This document shows positions 9,487 to 18,731 of a DNA stretch of 64,000 bases, one piece after another; within the stretch, counting starts at the first letter, position 1; each line of letters starts with the position of its first letter. The stretch spans positions 3,542,894 through 3,606,893 of the forward strand of contig CBDHCQ010000004.1 of the NCBI GenBank assembly GCA_965261255.1. Direction: 5' to 3'. The notes beneath the pieces are model-generated. The model ran no database searches, was not told the origin of the DNA, and worked only from the letters and a program-made list of their open reading frames with translations. This DNA is from Bin80 sp965261255. GTDB lineage: Bacteria; Bacteroidota; Rhodothermia; Rhodothermales; Bin80. The translations under genes and the position numbers were made by a program.

Positions 9487-12400
9487 ATGGAACGTCCGCT
9501 ACTGTCGGTTATGATTGTACTCTTGGTCACGCTCTTCGGAGCGAGGCCAGTGGTTGGTCAGTCAAAGCCGGAGTCAGCATCGGAAAGGGATGCACTCCGC
9601 CAGCAGCAGGCCGCCGACCGGGCGATTGAAAGGTGGGCAGCCCAGAACAAGACCGGGGCCACAGGTCCGCTGTCATTCCGTAATTTCGTCCGCGGAGGTG
9701 TGGCATCCGGAAACCTGATTCAGGTTCCGTATGTGACGAATATCAACATTTCCGCCGGGTACTGGGGCAGCACGGTATCTCCTAGATTTATCACCTGGCC
9801 CAAAGGATCCGGCGTGGAGTACGGCCACACTATGAGCTTTATCGTGGCCGGTCAGGTCACCAATGATGCGGGTAGCGAACTCCAGATTCTCTCAGAAAGC
9901 TACAATCGCAGTGGGGGAGATACGCACCCCTCCGGCAGTCATAAGTTCTTTTTCAGTGCACTGCCCGGCTACTACAATATGCAGGGCAATTTGGGAACGC
10001 GCAATCGGCTCAATGACAATCCTGACGATCGGCAACTGCTGGAGCAGGCCGGCTATTATTTTGTCGGAGGAATGGATGAGGACCGGAATGGAAACGGCCA
10101 GTTGGATGCGGGCGAGGACCTCAACAATAACGGGGAACTGGACTATAATCTAATCAACGATCTGGAGTACACCTCCCAGTCAAACGTCCTTCAGACTTGG
10201 CCGGCCTTCTGGCCTCCCAAGTCCTATGTTGGCGATCTGAGAAGCGACTGTCAGTTTGAACAAGGGACATCCTGCAGTCCCGAGCCCGGGGTGCGGGCCG
10301 GCAAATGGAATGGGGCGTACGGCGCGTTTGTGCGTGGCGATCAGGAATCGTATTACCTGGCTGATGATCGCGACAATGATGAATTCAATTATGCGCCGTT
10401 TCTGGACCCGGCCACCGGTGAGCCGGATCGGCGCTCCTGGGCAAACGGAGGGCGACGCGGACTTGGTATAGAGGTTGAGGTCCGGCAGTACCAGTGGGCC
10501 AGTGTGCTGGCGGAAGACATCTTTATCGCTACTTTTGATGTGGAAAACATCAGCCGCAAAGAAATTCCCACGGCCATTATCGCGATGATAGTTGACTATG
10601 ATATTGCCGGTTCAACGGGAAGCAATCAGGCGTTATTCGATACCCAAGACGACATCACCTACCAGTGGCTGAAGCGGGACCTAGTCATCAATGGATTCAA
10701 GGTAGGCTACGCGGGCGTCGGCTTTCTGGAGAGCCCCGGAATCAGCGATGACGGTATAGACAATGATGCCGATGGCCTCGTGGACGAGAGCCGGGAAAAC
10801 GGCATTGACGATGATGGAGACTGGCGTACTTGGCAGGATCCGAACGGCAACGGCGTGTTTGATAACGAAGATGCCAACCACAATTTTGTGCTTGATCCTG
10901 GCGAAGATCTTGACAATGACGGACGCCTCACGATTGAGCCACTTAATGACGATACCGGCTCGGATGGCCTCGGCCCAGAGTTTGAAGGGTATACGGGGCC
11001 GGATCCGGATGGGACCGAAGCCAACGGTCGCCCTGATCCTGGTGAACCCAACTTTGAATTCACGGATAATGACGAAATCGACCAGATCGGACTGACCAAT
11101 ATGGTCATCCGTACGCCGGCGGATTTTGACCGGGACCTTGACGACGACCCGCTCTTCTGGACGGAATACATTCAGCCTGTACCCGAGTCCGAATTTATCG
11201 TCCCCACTGAGACGGCTGATGTGATCTACGTCTACAGCTCCGGTTATGCCCAAATCGAGCGCGGAAGCAAGCAGCGTTTCTCGCTGGCCTATTTCTGCGG
11301 CAATGACTTTCAGGACATGCTTCGCAATAAGCGAACCATGCAGAACATTTATGATGCCGATTACAGTTTCGCCAAACCTCCCCGGACACCCTTTGTGACG
11401 GCCGTACCTGGGGATGGAAGGGTGACCCTCGTTTGGGATCAGAGTGCGGAGTCTTCACGTGACCCGGTGTACGGCCTGGACTTTGAAATGTACAAGGTTT
11501 ATCGTAGCACCGAACCCGAATTCAACGACATCAAGACGATCACTGACGCATTCGGCAATCCGCTCCTTTGGGAGCCGTTGCTCACGGAGGCAGGGGATAA
11601 GGTGCAGTTTGACATTGAGAACGGTCTCTATGGGGCGCATCCGGTCCCGATCAGCGGATTTGGAGTCAGCTACGACATGGGGACCGACAGTGGTCTGGAA
11701 TACAGTGTGGTGGACTCCACCGTAGACAACGGACGAACTTACTATTATTGCGTAGTATCCGTGGACCATGGCTACCACAATTCGTTCTTTGGCGAAGGGA
11801 TTTCAGTGTACGAAAACCTGGCGGAAATTACCCCCACTGAGAGCTCCAAGATCATTGAAGTGGACGCGTTTGACCGCCCGGTAAATGTTGACCGTAATTG
11901 TGCGATCGTTGTACCCCAGAAACCGGCCCTCGGTTACCAGCCGCCGCAGCTGGTAAATGGCATTGAGCGGCAGTCAGGGGATGCGTCGGGGCGCTTGAGC
12001 GTTGAGTTCCTGATCCCGGACGAGGCCAACAGTCAGGGGTACGAATATGAATTTACCTTTACTGACGATAACTCGTTCGCCGAGGTGGACTCGGTGCTTC
12101 TCAAAAACGGACTGACCACCGGCTTTACACTGCGCAATGTGACGACCAATCGGGTGATGGCAACCAGCGCTCCGGGCAGCCGCGGCGATGAGATATTCAG
12201 CGGCGAGGTTCTGCGGGCGAGAACGTACGACGGGATGAAGTTCACCATTACCAATCCGCTAGTTCCGGAGGTTTCAACAGCAGCCTGGCTGGACAATTCT
12301 TCTTCTGTGCGGGGGACGCCCACGCCATCAACCGTGATTTCCGTCGGCGCTCCCGGAGACAACATTGCCGTTCCAGTTGACTACGAACTCCGTGTATCCA

Positions 12401-13368
12401 CCCTAGGTGCCGACACATCAAACTCCTTGAGTCGCCGCAATCGGGTTGCGACCAACTATAGTATTTGGGACGTAACGAACCTCAACACTCCTGTCCGGGT
12501 ACCATTCCAGCTTTCGGAATCGGCCACCCCTGTGATTCCCGGAGATTCCGTTCGGGGCGTGCTTTCGCCGGGGGATGTAATCAACATCAGGGTTGCGAGC
12601 GTTCCAGTGGGCAACTACACCTATTTTACGCAGTCCGCCTGGCAGTTGGGGGTATCTCTATCGGCCAACGCGCAGACAGCATTGGATGAAGTGCAGTCCA
12701 CCGCGAATGTGCTGTACGACTCTCTGGCAGTACACAGCGTCCGCGGCCTCCAGCGGCGGCCGTACGGGACGGACTTGGAATCAGATGAGTTGATTGATTT
12801 CCTGAACGAAGTCAACACCTGGTACGAAGGAATCCTGGACTCCTTGCTGGGCGTGCCCGGACTGCAGTCCGTCATTCAGACGACACCTGCGCCGGGGACA
12901 TCGCTTGCGACACTGGCTCGGATTCAGTCCAACGAAATCCCGACGGAGGGGGATATCTTTCTGCTCGAAACGAGCAAGCCGTTTGACCGGGATGATGTCA
13001 TTCGATTCAAAGTGGACGGGAACCGGTTGGAAGAGCCGGTCAGCGAGAGCATGCTGGACGATATCTTTGTAGTGCCGGACCCGTATGTTGCCGTAAACTC
13101 GCTTGAAGCACGCAGCGTCCTGCTTTCCGGACGCGGAGAGCGGCGAATTGACTTTAGGAATCTGCCAAAGGAATGCACGATAAGTATCTTTGCGGTCAGC
13201 GGGCGACGAATCAAGGTAATTGAGCATGTTGGTTCAAATGACCAGAGCATCGCCACCTGGAATCTTCAGTCCGACGACGGGCTGGATGTGTCCTACGGGG
13301 TCTACATTTACCATGTGGATGCGCCAGGTATCGGCGAGAAAATCGGCCGCTTTGCAATAATCAAGTAA
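9487..13368 (+). CDS. Giant secreted protein with Asp/Asn-rich repeats and sorting domain
   Basis: The 1293-residue product begins with a signal peptide (ending ARPVVGQ). It contains calcium-loop-like stretches resembling EF-hand/dockerin turns: DEDRNGNGQLDAGEDLNNNG near residue 198 and a longer series near 421-530 (DDGIDNDADGLVDE, DPNGNGVFDNEDANHN). A fibronectin-like segment (FVTAVPGDGRVTLVWD) follows. The C-terminus (CTISIFAVSGRRIKVIEHV ... SYGVYIYHVD) is a type IX-like sorting domain. The gene starts 12 bp after the TonB-receptor stop and ends 2 bp before the PorV-like gene. No enzymatic motif was recognised. Confidence 0.8.
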   Translation: MERPLLSVMIVLLVTLFGARPVVGQSKPESASERDALRQQQAADRAIERWAAQNKTGATGPLSFRNFVRGGVASGNLIQVPYVTNINISAGYWGSTVSPRFITWPKGSGVEYGHTMSFIVAGQVTNDAGSELQILSESYNRSGGDTHPSGSHKFFFSALPGYYNMQGNLGTRNRLNDNPDDRQLLEQAGYYFVGGMDEDRNGNGQLDAGEDLNNNGELDYNLINDLEYTSQSNVLQTWPAFWPPKSYVGDLRSDCQFEQGTSCSPEPGVRAGKWNGAYGAFVRGDQESYYLADDRDNDEFNYAPFLDPATGEPDRRSWANGGRRGLGIEVEVRQYQWASVLAEDIFIATFDVENISRKEIPTAIIAMIVDYDIAGSTGSNQALFDTQDDITYQWLKRDLVINGFKVGYAGVGFLESPGISDDGIDNDADGLVDESRENGIDDDGDWRTWQDPNGNGVFDNEDANHNFVLDPGEDLDNDGRLTIEPLNDDTGSDGLGPEFEGYTGPDPDGTEANGRPDPGEPNFEFTDNDEIDQIGLTNMVIRTPADFDRDLDDDPLFWTEYIQPVPESEFIVPTETADVIYVYSSGYAQIERGSKQRFSLAYFCGNDFQDMLRNKRTMQNIYDADYSFAKPPRTPFVTAVPGDGRVTLVWDQSAESSRDPVYGLDFEMYKVYRSTEPEFNDIKTITDAFGNPLLWEPLLTEAGDKVQFDIENGLYGAHPVPISGFGVSYDMGTDSGLEYSVVDSTVDNGRTYYYCVVSVDHGYHNSFFGEGISVYENLAEITPTESSKIIEVDAFDRPVNVDRNCAIVVPQKPALGYQPPQLVNGIERQSGDASGRLSVEFLIPDEANSQGYEYEFTFTDDNSFAEVDSVLLKNGLTTGFTLRNVTTNRVMATSAPGSRGDEIFSGEVLRARTYDGMKFTITNPLVPEVSTAAWLDNSSSVRGTPTPSTVISVGAPGDNIAVPVDYELRVSTLGADTSNSLSRRNRVATNYSIWDVTNLNTPVRVPFQLSESATPVIPGDSVRGVLSPGDVINIRVASVPVGNYTYFTQSAWQLGVSLSANAQTALDEVQSTANVLYDSLAVHSVRGLQRRPYGTDLESDELIDFLNEVNTWYEGILDSLLGVPGLQSVIQTTPAPGTSLATLARIQSNEIPTEGDIFLLETSKPFDRDDVIRFKVDGNRLEEPVSESMLDDIFVVPDPYVAVNSLEARSVLLSGRGERRIDFRNLPKECTISIFAVSGRRIKVIEHVGSNDQSIATWNLQSDDGLDVSYGVYIYHVDAPGIGEKIGRFAIIK

Positions 13369-13370
13369 GT

Positions 13371-14462
13371 ATGAGGTACGCCAGTTTCCTTAGGGTAGTA
13401 ATCTGCAAGTCTTCGCATCTGTGCGGCGTGTGTCGCGCAGGTATGATGGTATTGTGGGTATTCCTGCTGGTGACTCAGACCGCATGGGCCCAGGAATTTG
13501 TTACCAATGTTTCCAATAAAGGCACTGTAGCGGCTGCCTTCCTTGAAATCGGGGTCGGCGCACGCGCGGTGTCCATGGGGGGTACGTATGTGGCTGAGAG
13601 CGGCCGGATGGATATGATTTACTGGAACCCGGCCGGACTTGCCCACCTGGAAGGACTGGGAGTTTCGTTTTCCCACACAGAGTGGCTCGCCGAAACCAAT
13701 CATGAATTCTTCGCGCTGGCTAAAGAGTTGCCCTTCATTAGGAGTGTGGCCGCGGTCAGCATCGTTGCATTGTCTGTACCCGCGCAACCAATAAGGACCG
13801 TCTTGATGCCCGAGGGGACCGGTGAAACCTATGACGCGCAGGACTATGCGGTCAGTTTATCGGTGGCGACAAAACTGATTGACGAATTTTCCGTTGGCCT
13901 GACTACCAAATACATCAGTCAGCGCATCTGGACCGAGAGCGCGGGCCAGCTGGCTTTGGATGTGGGCGTCCATTACAAGACACCGCTGCCAGGCCTGTCA
14001 CTCGGTGCCAGCATTTCCAATTTCGGGCCTGACATGCAGTTGTCTGGAAAAAACCTTACCAACATCGTTGATCCTGATGTTGTGAACCGCGGCATTGAGA
14101 ATATTCCGGTCGAGTACAAGACGGATGGATTTCCACTGCCTCAGATTTTCCGCTTTGGTACGTCGTACACCCGCCCGCTACCGGGTAGAGGCCAGGTGGT
14201 CGCAATGGCCAGCCTGATGCACCCGACCGGGTCCACCGAAAGCATGAGCGTAGGACTGGAGTACGGGTTCAACAATCTGGTATTCTTCCGGGCCGGATAT
14301 CAAAATCTTTTCGAACGTGACGCCATTAGCAGTTTCACGCTGGGCGCCGGACTTCAGTATGTACTCCGCAGGAGGCATTCCTTCGCCTTTGACTACGCCT
14401 ATGCTGACTGGACGATTCTGCAGAAGGTACATCGACTTTCACTTTCCATGCAATTCAAGTAG
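13371..14462 (+). CDS. PorV/PorQ-family outer-membrane barrel protein
   Basis: The 363-residue protein starts immediately after the preceding stop codon; an internal ATG at 13443 would give a cleaner signal peptide (MMVLWVFLLVTQTAWAQ). The motifs AFLEIGVGARAVSMGGTYVA and MIYWNPAGLA are typical of the PorV/PorQ/UPF0164 branch of FadL-like barrels. PorV shuttles type IX substrates to the cell surface, which fits the sorting domains on its neighbours. Whether this paralogue does that or forms a dedicated partner of the upstream receptor is unknown. Confidence 0.82.
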   Translation: MRYASFLRVVICKSSHLCGVCRAGMMVLWVFLLVTQTAWAQEFVTNVSNKGTVAAAFLEIGVGARAVSMGGTYVAESGRMDMIYWNPAGLAHLEGLGVSFSHTEWLAETNHEFFALAKELPFIRSVAAVSIVALSVPAQPIRTVLMPEGTGETYDAQDYAVSLSVATKLIDEFSVGLTTKYISQRIWTESAGQLALDVGVHYKTPLPGLSLGASISNFGPDMQLSGKNLTNIVDPDVVNRGIENIPVEYKTDGFPLPQIFRFGTSYTRPLPGRGQVVAMASLMHPTGSTESMSVGLEYGFNNLVFFRAGYQNLFERDAISSFTLGAGLQYVLRRRHSFAFDYAYADWTILQKVHRLSLSMQFK

Positions 14463-14558
14463 CCTCGAGCCATGAGAGACATCTTTCGCGTGGCGGCAGG
14501 CCGCTGCATCTTTTGGGAGAATTCCCAATCATCTTCACACTAGTTAATTTCCGATACC

Positions 14559-17500
14559 ATGAAACACACAGCACTGTTTTCGATCTGCCTACTTGGCGCC
14601 TTACTGGCCCTGCAGCCCGCCGCGGCGCAGCAGGGGCCTGCCGGGAAACAGCAATCCCTGTACGCGCTTTACGGCCCCAATTATGAGGAAGTCATCGCCA
14701 AGTTTGCGGACGACCCGGTGCGCTTGCAGGAGATGGCGCGTCTGTACCAAGCCTCCCTTCAGGCCGAGCCGTTCTACTTCAAAGCCGCACAGGATGATGA
14801 CTATATCGTGCGGCAGGAAATGGAGCCCAACGACTACTTCGATACCGCCGACAACATCAACGATGTATTGATGACCCCAGGCTGGCGTGGAGACGGAGAG
14901 TTTATGGGTGGACTGATCGGTGCCTCGTTTACTGCGGGGGACTACGATGTCTTTACTTTCACCGTGGATACGACCAAGATGTACTATTTCGCGGGGACGC
15001 ACTCATTCCCCGGGACGGTCAACACCGATGACGACGAGCCCAAGGTCAGCATGCGCCTGTTTCATGAGTCGGACTTGGATACGACCTTCGTGACCGATTT
15101 CAATGGCCTTGATGGTAACGACCAGATTCGAGGAGATATCCTGGGAGAGAGGACGGACCACCGTGCCAATTCGGGAGACTTTCGGCTTACCGGCTGGGTG
15201 TCACCGATTGATCCGGCAACCAATGCGCAGCTGACCGGCGACTTCTATCTCTTCCTGTTCAACGGCGAGACCGGCGGGTCACCGGAACCAATTAATCCCG
15301 GTGACCAAACTGGAACGTACCATTTTTCCGCCTATACCGTGGATATGGAGCCCTGGGTCAGCAAGTATGAACCGAACCAGACGTTCCAGGAAGCCCTCAC
15401 GAATCCGATGTCCATGCTGCCAATAGATGCTGTTGTTCGCACATTCATGGGTTTCAATCCGGATACAGTGAAAATTGTCAAGCCCTCTGATTCCTACTCG
15501 GACATCATTCCGACGCAGGGTAACAGCGTGTATCCGCAGCTGTTGGCGCAGGGGGATGAGGATGTGGACCATTTCCAAATTAATGGACTGAAGGCCGGCC
15601 ATACGCTAGTAGTGGAAACTCTTCCGTTCTTCGGGTACTACCGCGACACGGACGGGAGCATAGGGCCGGGCAATACACGCTGGACAGACACGCGATGCCG
15701 CCTGTACGACGCCGACTACACTGCCATTCTCGAGGAAGATGATGATGCCGGTCGGGAAATCCAAACTACGTCCGGGCAACCCAACAATATCCACTGCCGG
15801 CTCACCTATGACATTCAGGAAGCTGACGAGGGGGCCCCTCTATGGCTGTGGGTCTCGGCCTGGGCTTCAGCCACGCGCAGCCCGACCCAGGGCGTGGATA
15901 ACCGGGATCCGGGTCGGTTCATGTATGATATATATGTTCATCAATACCCGTCTGAACCCACTGAAGTTGAGCCGAACAACACGGTGGCCGAAGCGATGTC
16001 CGTCGGTACACGGGCTGACACCGTCCTGACGGGATCATTTAATTCGGCGTCGGACATGGACCATTACCGCGTGTTCCTGCATGCGCAGCGTATGTACACC
16101 ATGTTCAGCACTAACTCCACGGTGTCCGCAGACATACAGGTGGAACTGTTCCGGGAGGATGAGTCCGACAACATGGGCGGCACGGAGGTCACTGCCAACC
16201 TACTCACCGATCCGGTGGCGGGGAACGCCGGCAACAACGACTTTCTCCTTGCGTCCTATGTGCCCCCGGTTTCAGGCGCCTACATCCTGAAGCTCAGTGC
16301 CGGATCGGCTGGCAGCTATCAGTTGGGACTGGTTGACAAAGGTCCCATCTTCCAGGGACTCGTCTCCAACGAACCGGATAACGAATTGGTGGAGGCGGTC
16401 GGAAGGGATGCCCTTGAAGTAGGGCCAGGCGCGGCCTCCCGCACAGCTATGATCTGGCCGGCCGGGGATGTGGACCTGCATCACTTTACCGTGGACTCTG
16501 GGTTTGATCTGAACCTGTCCATCAGCGGCAGCCAGAGTATCGTCAATGATTCGCCGTTCATCATGACGCTCCTCGGACCGAACGGGGATGTCCTCGGGAT
16601 AAGCCTGGAAGGGATTGCTCTCACTGCGCCGCAGTCTGGTATGTATGTGCTTGGCGTAAACGGCGTCACAGATACCGATGTGGGGTTCTACACGCTGGCT
16701 GGCGGGGTTCCGTTTGAAGAGTCTGAGGACAACAACACATTTGAAACCGCCGACCTGATCGCAATCGGTAATCCCTATGAGGCCTCGCTCAGCAGCGGAG
16801 ACGTAGACTTCTTCAAGGTCACGCTGGAGGCGGGCAAACTCTATTCGTTCCGTTCGACAGACAATGAAACGGGTGGCGCCTTAGGGGTCGGTTTTTTCGA
16901 CGAAATTAACGGAGACTCCCTCCTGGACGACTCGGGCTGGCCCACTAACTATAGCGGTGACAACTTCAAGATCGCCAATATCATCCCCCGTGAGACCAAG
17001 ACGTACTACTTGAGTATTTCCGGCAACCCGGGACCCTATAAACTGACTTCCAGGGTTAATCCGGACTACAACGCTCTCAGTCGCAAAGGGGAGCCGAACG
17101 ACTCAAAGTCGGAGGCCGATGCCATGGGAAACTACCAGGCGTTCGGGGCCGATCAGATGTTCGTTTTGTCCAACGAGGCGCACCCCAGGTTCTTCGGAGA
17201 CGAAGACTGGTTCCGGGTGGAGATGGCCGCCGGCCAGACGGTTACGGCTGAAACCAAGCCGGTCGGCGGAGACGATTGGAGCCGGGACACCGACACACGC
17301 CTGGTCATCCTGGATGCCAATGGCACCGATGAACTGGTTAATGATGATGATGGCGGCGCCGACTGGTATTCAAAGGCGAGCCATACGGCGACGGTGGATG
17401 GTCCGGTCTATGTGGTGGTCCGCACCAGCAGAACTCCTGCGAGTGCCGACGACCGTTCGTCCAACCGGGGCGACTACATCCTCAACATTGATGTATCGTC

Positions 17501-18662
17501 CACCGAAATCGAGCCGAACAATACGCCAGCCGAAGCGGCGGGGAATGTGCTGCCTGCCGGGTTCAAAGAGGCCGAATTCACAACGGATGATACCGTAGAC
17601 ATTTTCCGGCTCTCTCTGATGGCGGACCACATTTATCATGTCCGTACCATCAAGCCCGATGGCGGGTATGCCGGGGAATTCACCGCGGCTTTGTCCAGCG
17701 CGGCCAACCCTCTGGAAAACCTGCTCAGCGCATCCAATACCGGGTACAACACCCGTTATTCCGGCGGTAATGTGAAGCTGAACATCATTCCCGAAACGAC
17801 CGGGGATTACTTCCTGGCGCTGGTGAGCGATGGCACGGCGGGAGCATACCGCTTGGGTCTGAAAGGGCGTGATATCAGCCAGCTAAAAGAAAAGGGCGAA
17901 CCCAACAATTCCATTGCAGAAGCTGATGCCATGGGTGCGATGTCGTTCGACGAGCCCGGCCAGGTAAATACCTACATGCTCTACAACGCGGACTTTGCGT
18001 GGGACCCTTCAACGGACCATCTTACCGCCCGCTGGGGACAGGACCTGGATTTCTACCGTTATGATCTTGTGGAGGGCGATACGCTGATTGCCGAGAGTTC
18101 ACCGGTTGACGGACCGTTGTGGCCACGAGACTACGATGGCTTCATGGAGCTCTATGCAGCGGATGGGACGCAGATTGATGATAACGACGACGGCGGATTC
18201 GACTGGCATTCACGCATAGAATTCATTGCCACCTCGGATACCACTGTCTATGTGATGCTTCGGTCCCAGGACCATAACGAAGGAGCCAATGGCGGCGGCA
18301 CCGACCGTGATCCAGCACGCGGTGAATACAACCTGACCGTGCTGAAGCAGGATGGTACGCCGATAGTCATCACGAATCTGGAATCCGCTGAGGTGCCGGA
18401 CGGATTTGTGCTGGAGCCGAATTATCCGAATCCGTTCAACCCGACGACCACTATCAACTACGCCCTGCCCGAGACAGGCAACGTCACCGTGACGGTTCTT
18501 GACCTTCTGGGGCGTCGCGTGGCAGTACTAGTGGATGAGCAGCAGGCTAAAGGACGCTACTCCGTCAGGTTTGATGCATCGCATCTGGCTTCCGGAATCT
18601 ACTTCTATCAGCTGAGAGCGGAGGGCTTCGTGCAGACCCGCAAAATGATGCTGATCAAGTAA
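14559..18662 (+). CDS. Secreted PPC-repeat protein with type IX sorting domain
   Basis: This 1367-residue exported protein (signal ending PAAAQ) is built from about eight repeats that each open with an E-P-N/D motif: MEPNDYFDTADN, YEPNQTFQEA, VEPNNTVAEAM, NEPDNELVEAV, SEDNNTFETAD, GEPNDSKSEADAMG, IEPNNTPAEAAG and GEPNNSIAEADAMG. These are bacterial pre-peptidase C-terminal (PPC) beta-sandwich domains, usually attached to proteases, but no protease domain is present. The C-terminus from about residue 1285 (NYPNPFNPTTTINYALPETG) is a canonical sorting domain. A surface-adhesive or scaffolding role is plausible. Confidence 0.85.
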   Translation: MKHTALFSICLLGALLALQPAAAQQGPAGKQQSLYALYGPNYEEVIAKFADDPVRLQEMARLYQASLQAEPFYFKAAQDDDYIVRQEMEPNDYFDTADNINDVLMTPGWRGDGEFMGGLIGASFTAGDYDVFTFTVDTTKMYYFAGTHSFPGTVNTDDDEPKVSMRLFHESDLDTTFVTDFNGLDGNDQIRGDILGERTDHRANSGDFRLTGWVSPIDPATNAQLTGDFYLFLFNGETGGSPEPINPGDQTGTYHFSAYTVDMEPWVSKYEPNQTFQEALTNPMSMLPIDAVVRTFMGFNPDTVKIVKPSDSYSDIIPTQGNSVYPQLLAQGDEDVDHFQINGLKAGHTLVVETLPFFGYYRDTDGSIGPGNTRWTDTRCRLYDADYTAILEEDDDAGREIQTTSGQPNNIHCRLTYDIQEADEGAPLWLWVSAWASATRSPTQGVDNRDPGRFMYDIYVHQYPSEPTEVEPNNTVAEAMSVGTRADTVLTGSFNSASDMDHYRVFLHAQRMYTMFSTNSTVSADIQVELFREDESDNMGGTEVTANLLTDPVAGNAGNNDFLLASYVPPVSGAYILKLSAGSAGSYQLGLVDKGPIFQGLVSNEPDNELVEAVGRDALEVGPGAASRTAMIWPAGDVDLHHFTVDSGFDLNLSISGSQSIVNDSPFIMTLLGPNGDVLGISLEGIALTAPQSGMYVLGVNGVTDTDVGFYTLAGGVPFEESEDNNTFETADLIAIGNPYEASLSSGDVDFFKVTLEAGKLYSFRSTDNETGGALGVGFFDEINGDSLLDDSGWPTNYSGDNFKIANIIPRETKTYYLSISGNPGPYKLTSRVNPDYNALSRKGEPNDSKSEADAMGNYQAFGADQMFVLSNEAHPRFFGDEDWFRVEMAAGQTVTAETKPVGGDDWSRDTDTRLVILDANGTDELVNDDDGGADWYSKASHTATVDGPVYVVVRTSRTPASADDRSSNRGDYILNIDVSSTEIEPNNTPAEAAGNVLPAGFKEAEFTTDDTVDIFRLSLMADHIYHVRTIKPDGGYAGEFTAALSSAANPLENLLSASNTGYNTRYSGGNVKLNIIPETTGDYFLALVSDGTAGAYRLGLKGRDISQLKEKGEPNNSIAEADAMGAMSFDEPGQVNTYMLYNADFAWDPSTDHLTARWGQDLDFYRYDLVEGDTLIAESSPVDGPLWPRDYDGFMELYAADGTQIDDNDDGGFDWHSRIEFIATSDTTVYVMLRSQDHNEGANGGGTDRDPARGEYNLTVLKQDGTPIVITNLESAEVPDGFVLEPNYPNPFNPTTTINYALPETGNVTVTVLDLLGRRVAVLVDEQQAKGRYSVRFDASHLASGIYFYQLRAEGFVQTRKMMLIK

Positions 18663-18691
18663 CCCTCGGTACATCTGATCTTGCAGGTCGT

Positions 18692-18729
18692 ACAAGGGGA
18701 GTCGGTCGCTCCGGCTCCCCTTGTCTTTT
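18692..18729 (+). terminator. Strong hairpin, probable Rho-independent terminator
   Basis: ACAAGGGGAG pairs perfectly with CTCCCCTTGT; inside it TCGG pairs with CCGG-side bases (one T-G pair) around the loop TCGCT, giving a stem of about 14 bp, followed by CTTTTC. It lies just after the PPC-repeat gene. The next start codon (18732) follows the hairpin by 7 bases, so it could also act as an attenuator for that gene. Confidence 0.7.
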
Positions 18730-18731
18730 CC

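Noticed and set aside
10681..11253. Long reverse-strand frame (190 codons) and a nearby 154-codon one
   Set aside because: They lie wholly inside the 1293-residue secreted-protein gene and have shadow-like composition without any family feature.
14490..14530. Short hairpins (GCGGC/GCCGC and TTGGGA/TCCCAA) before the PPC-repeat gene
   Set aside because: The stems are only 5-6 bp with no T-run; too weak to call a terminator or operator.
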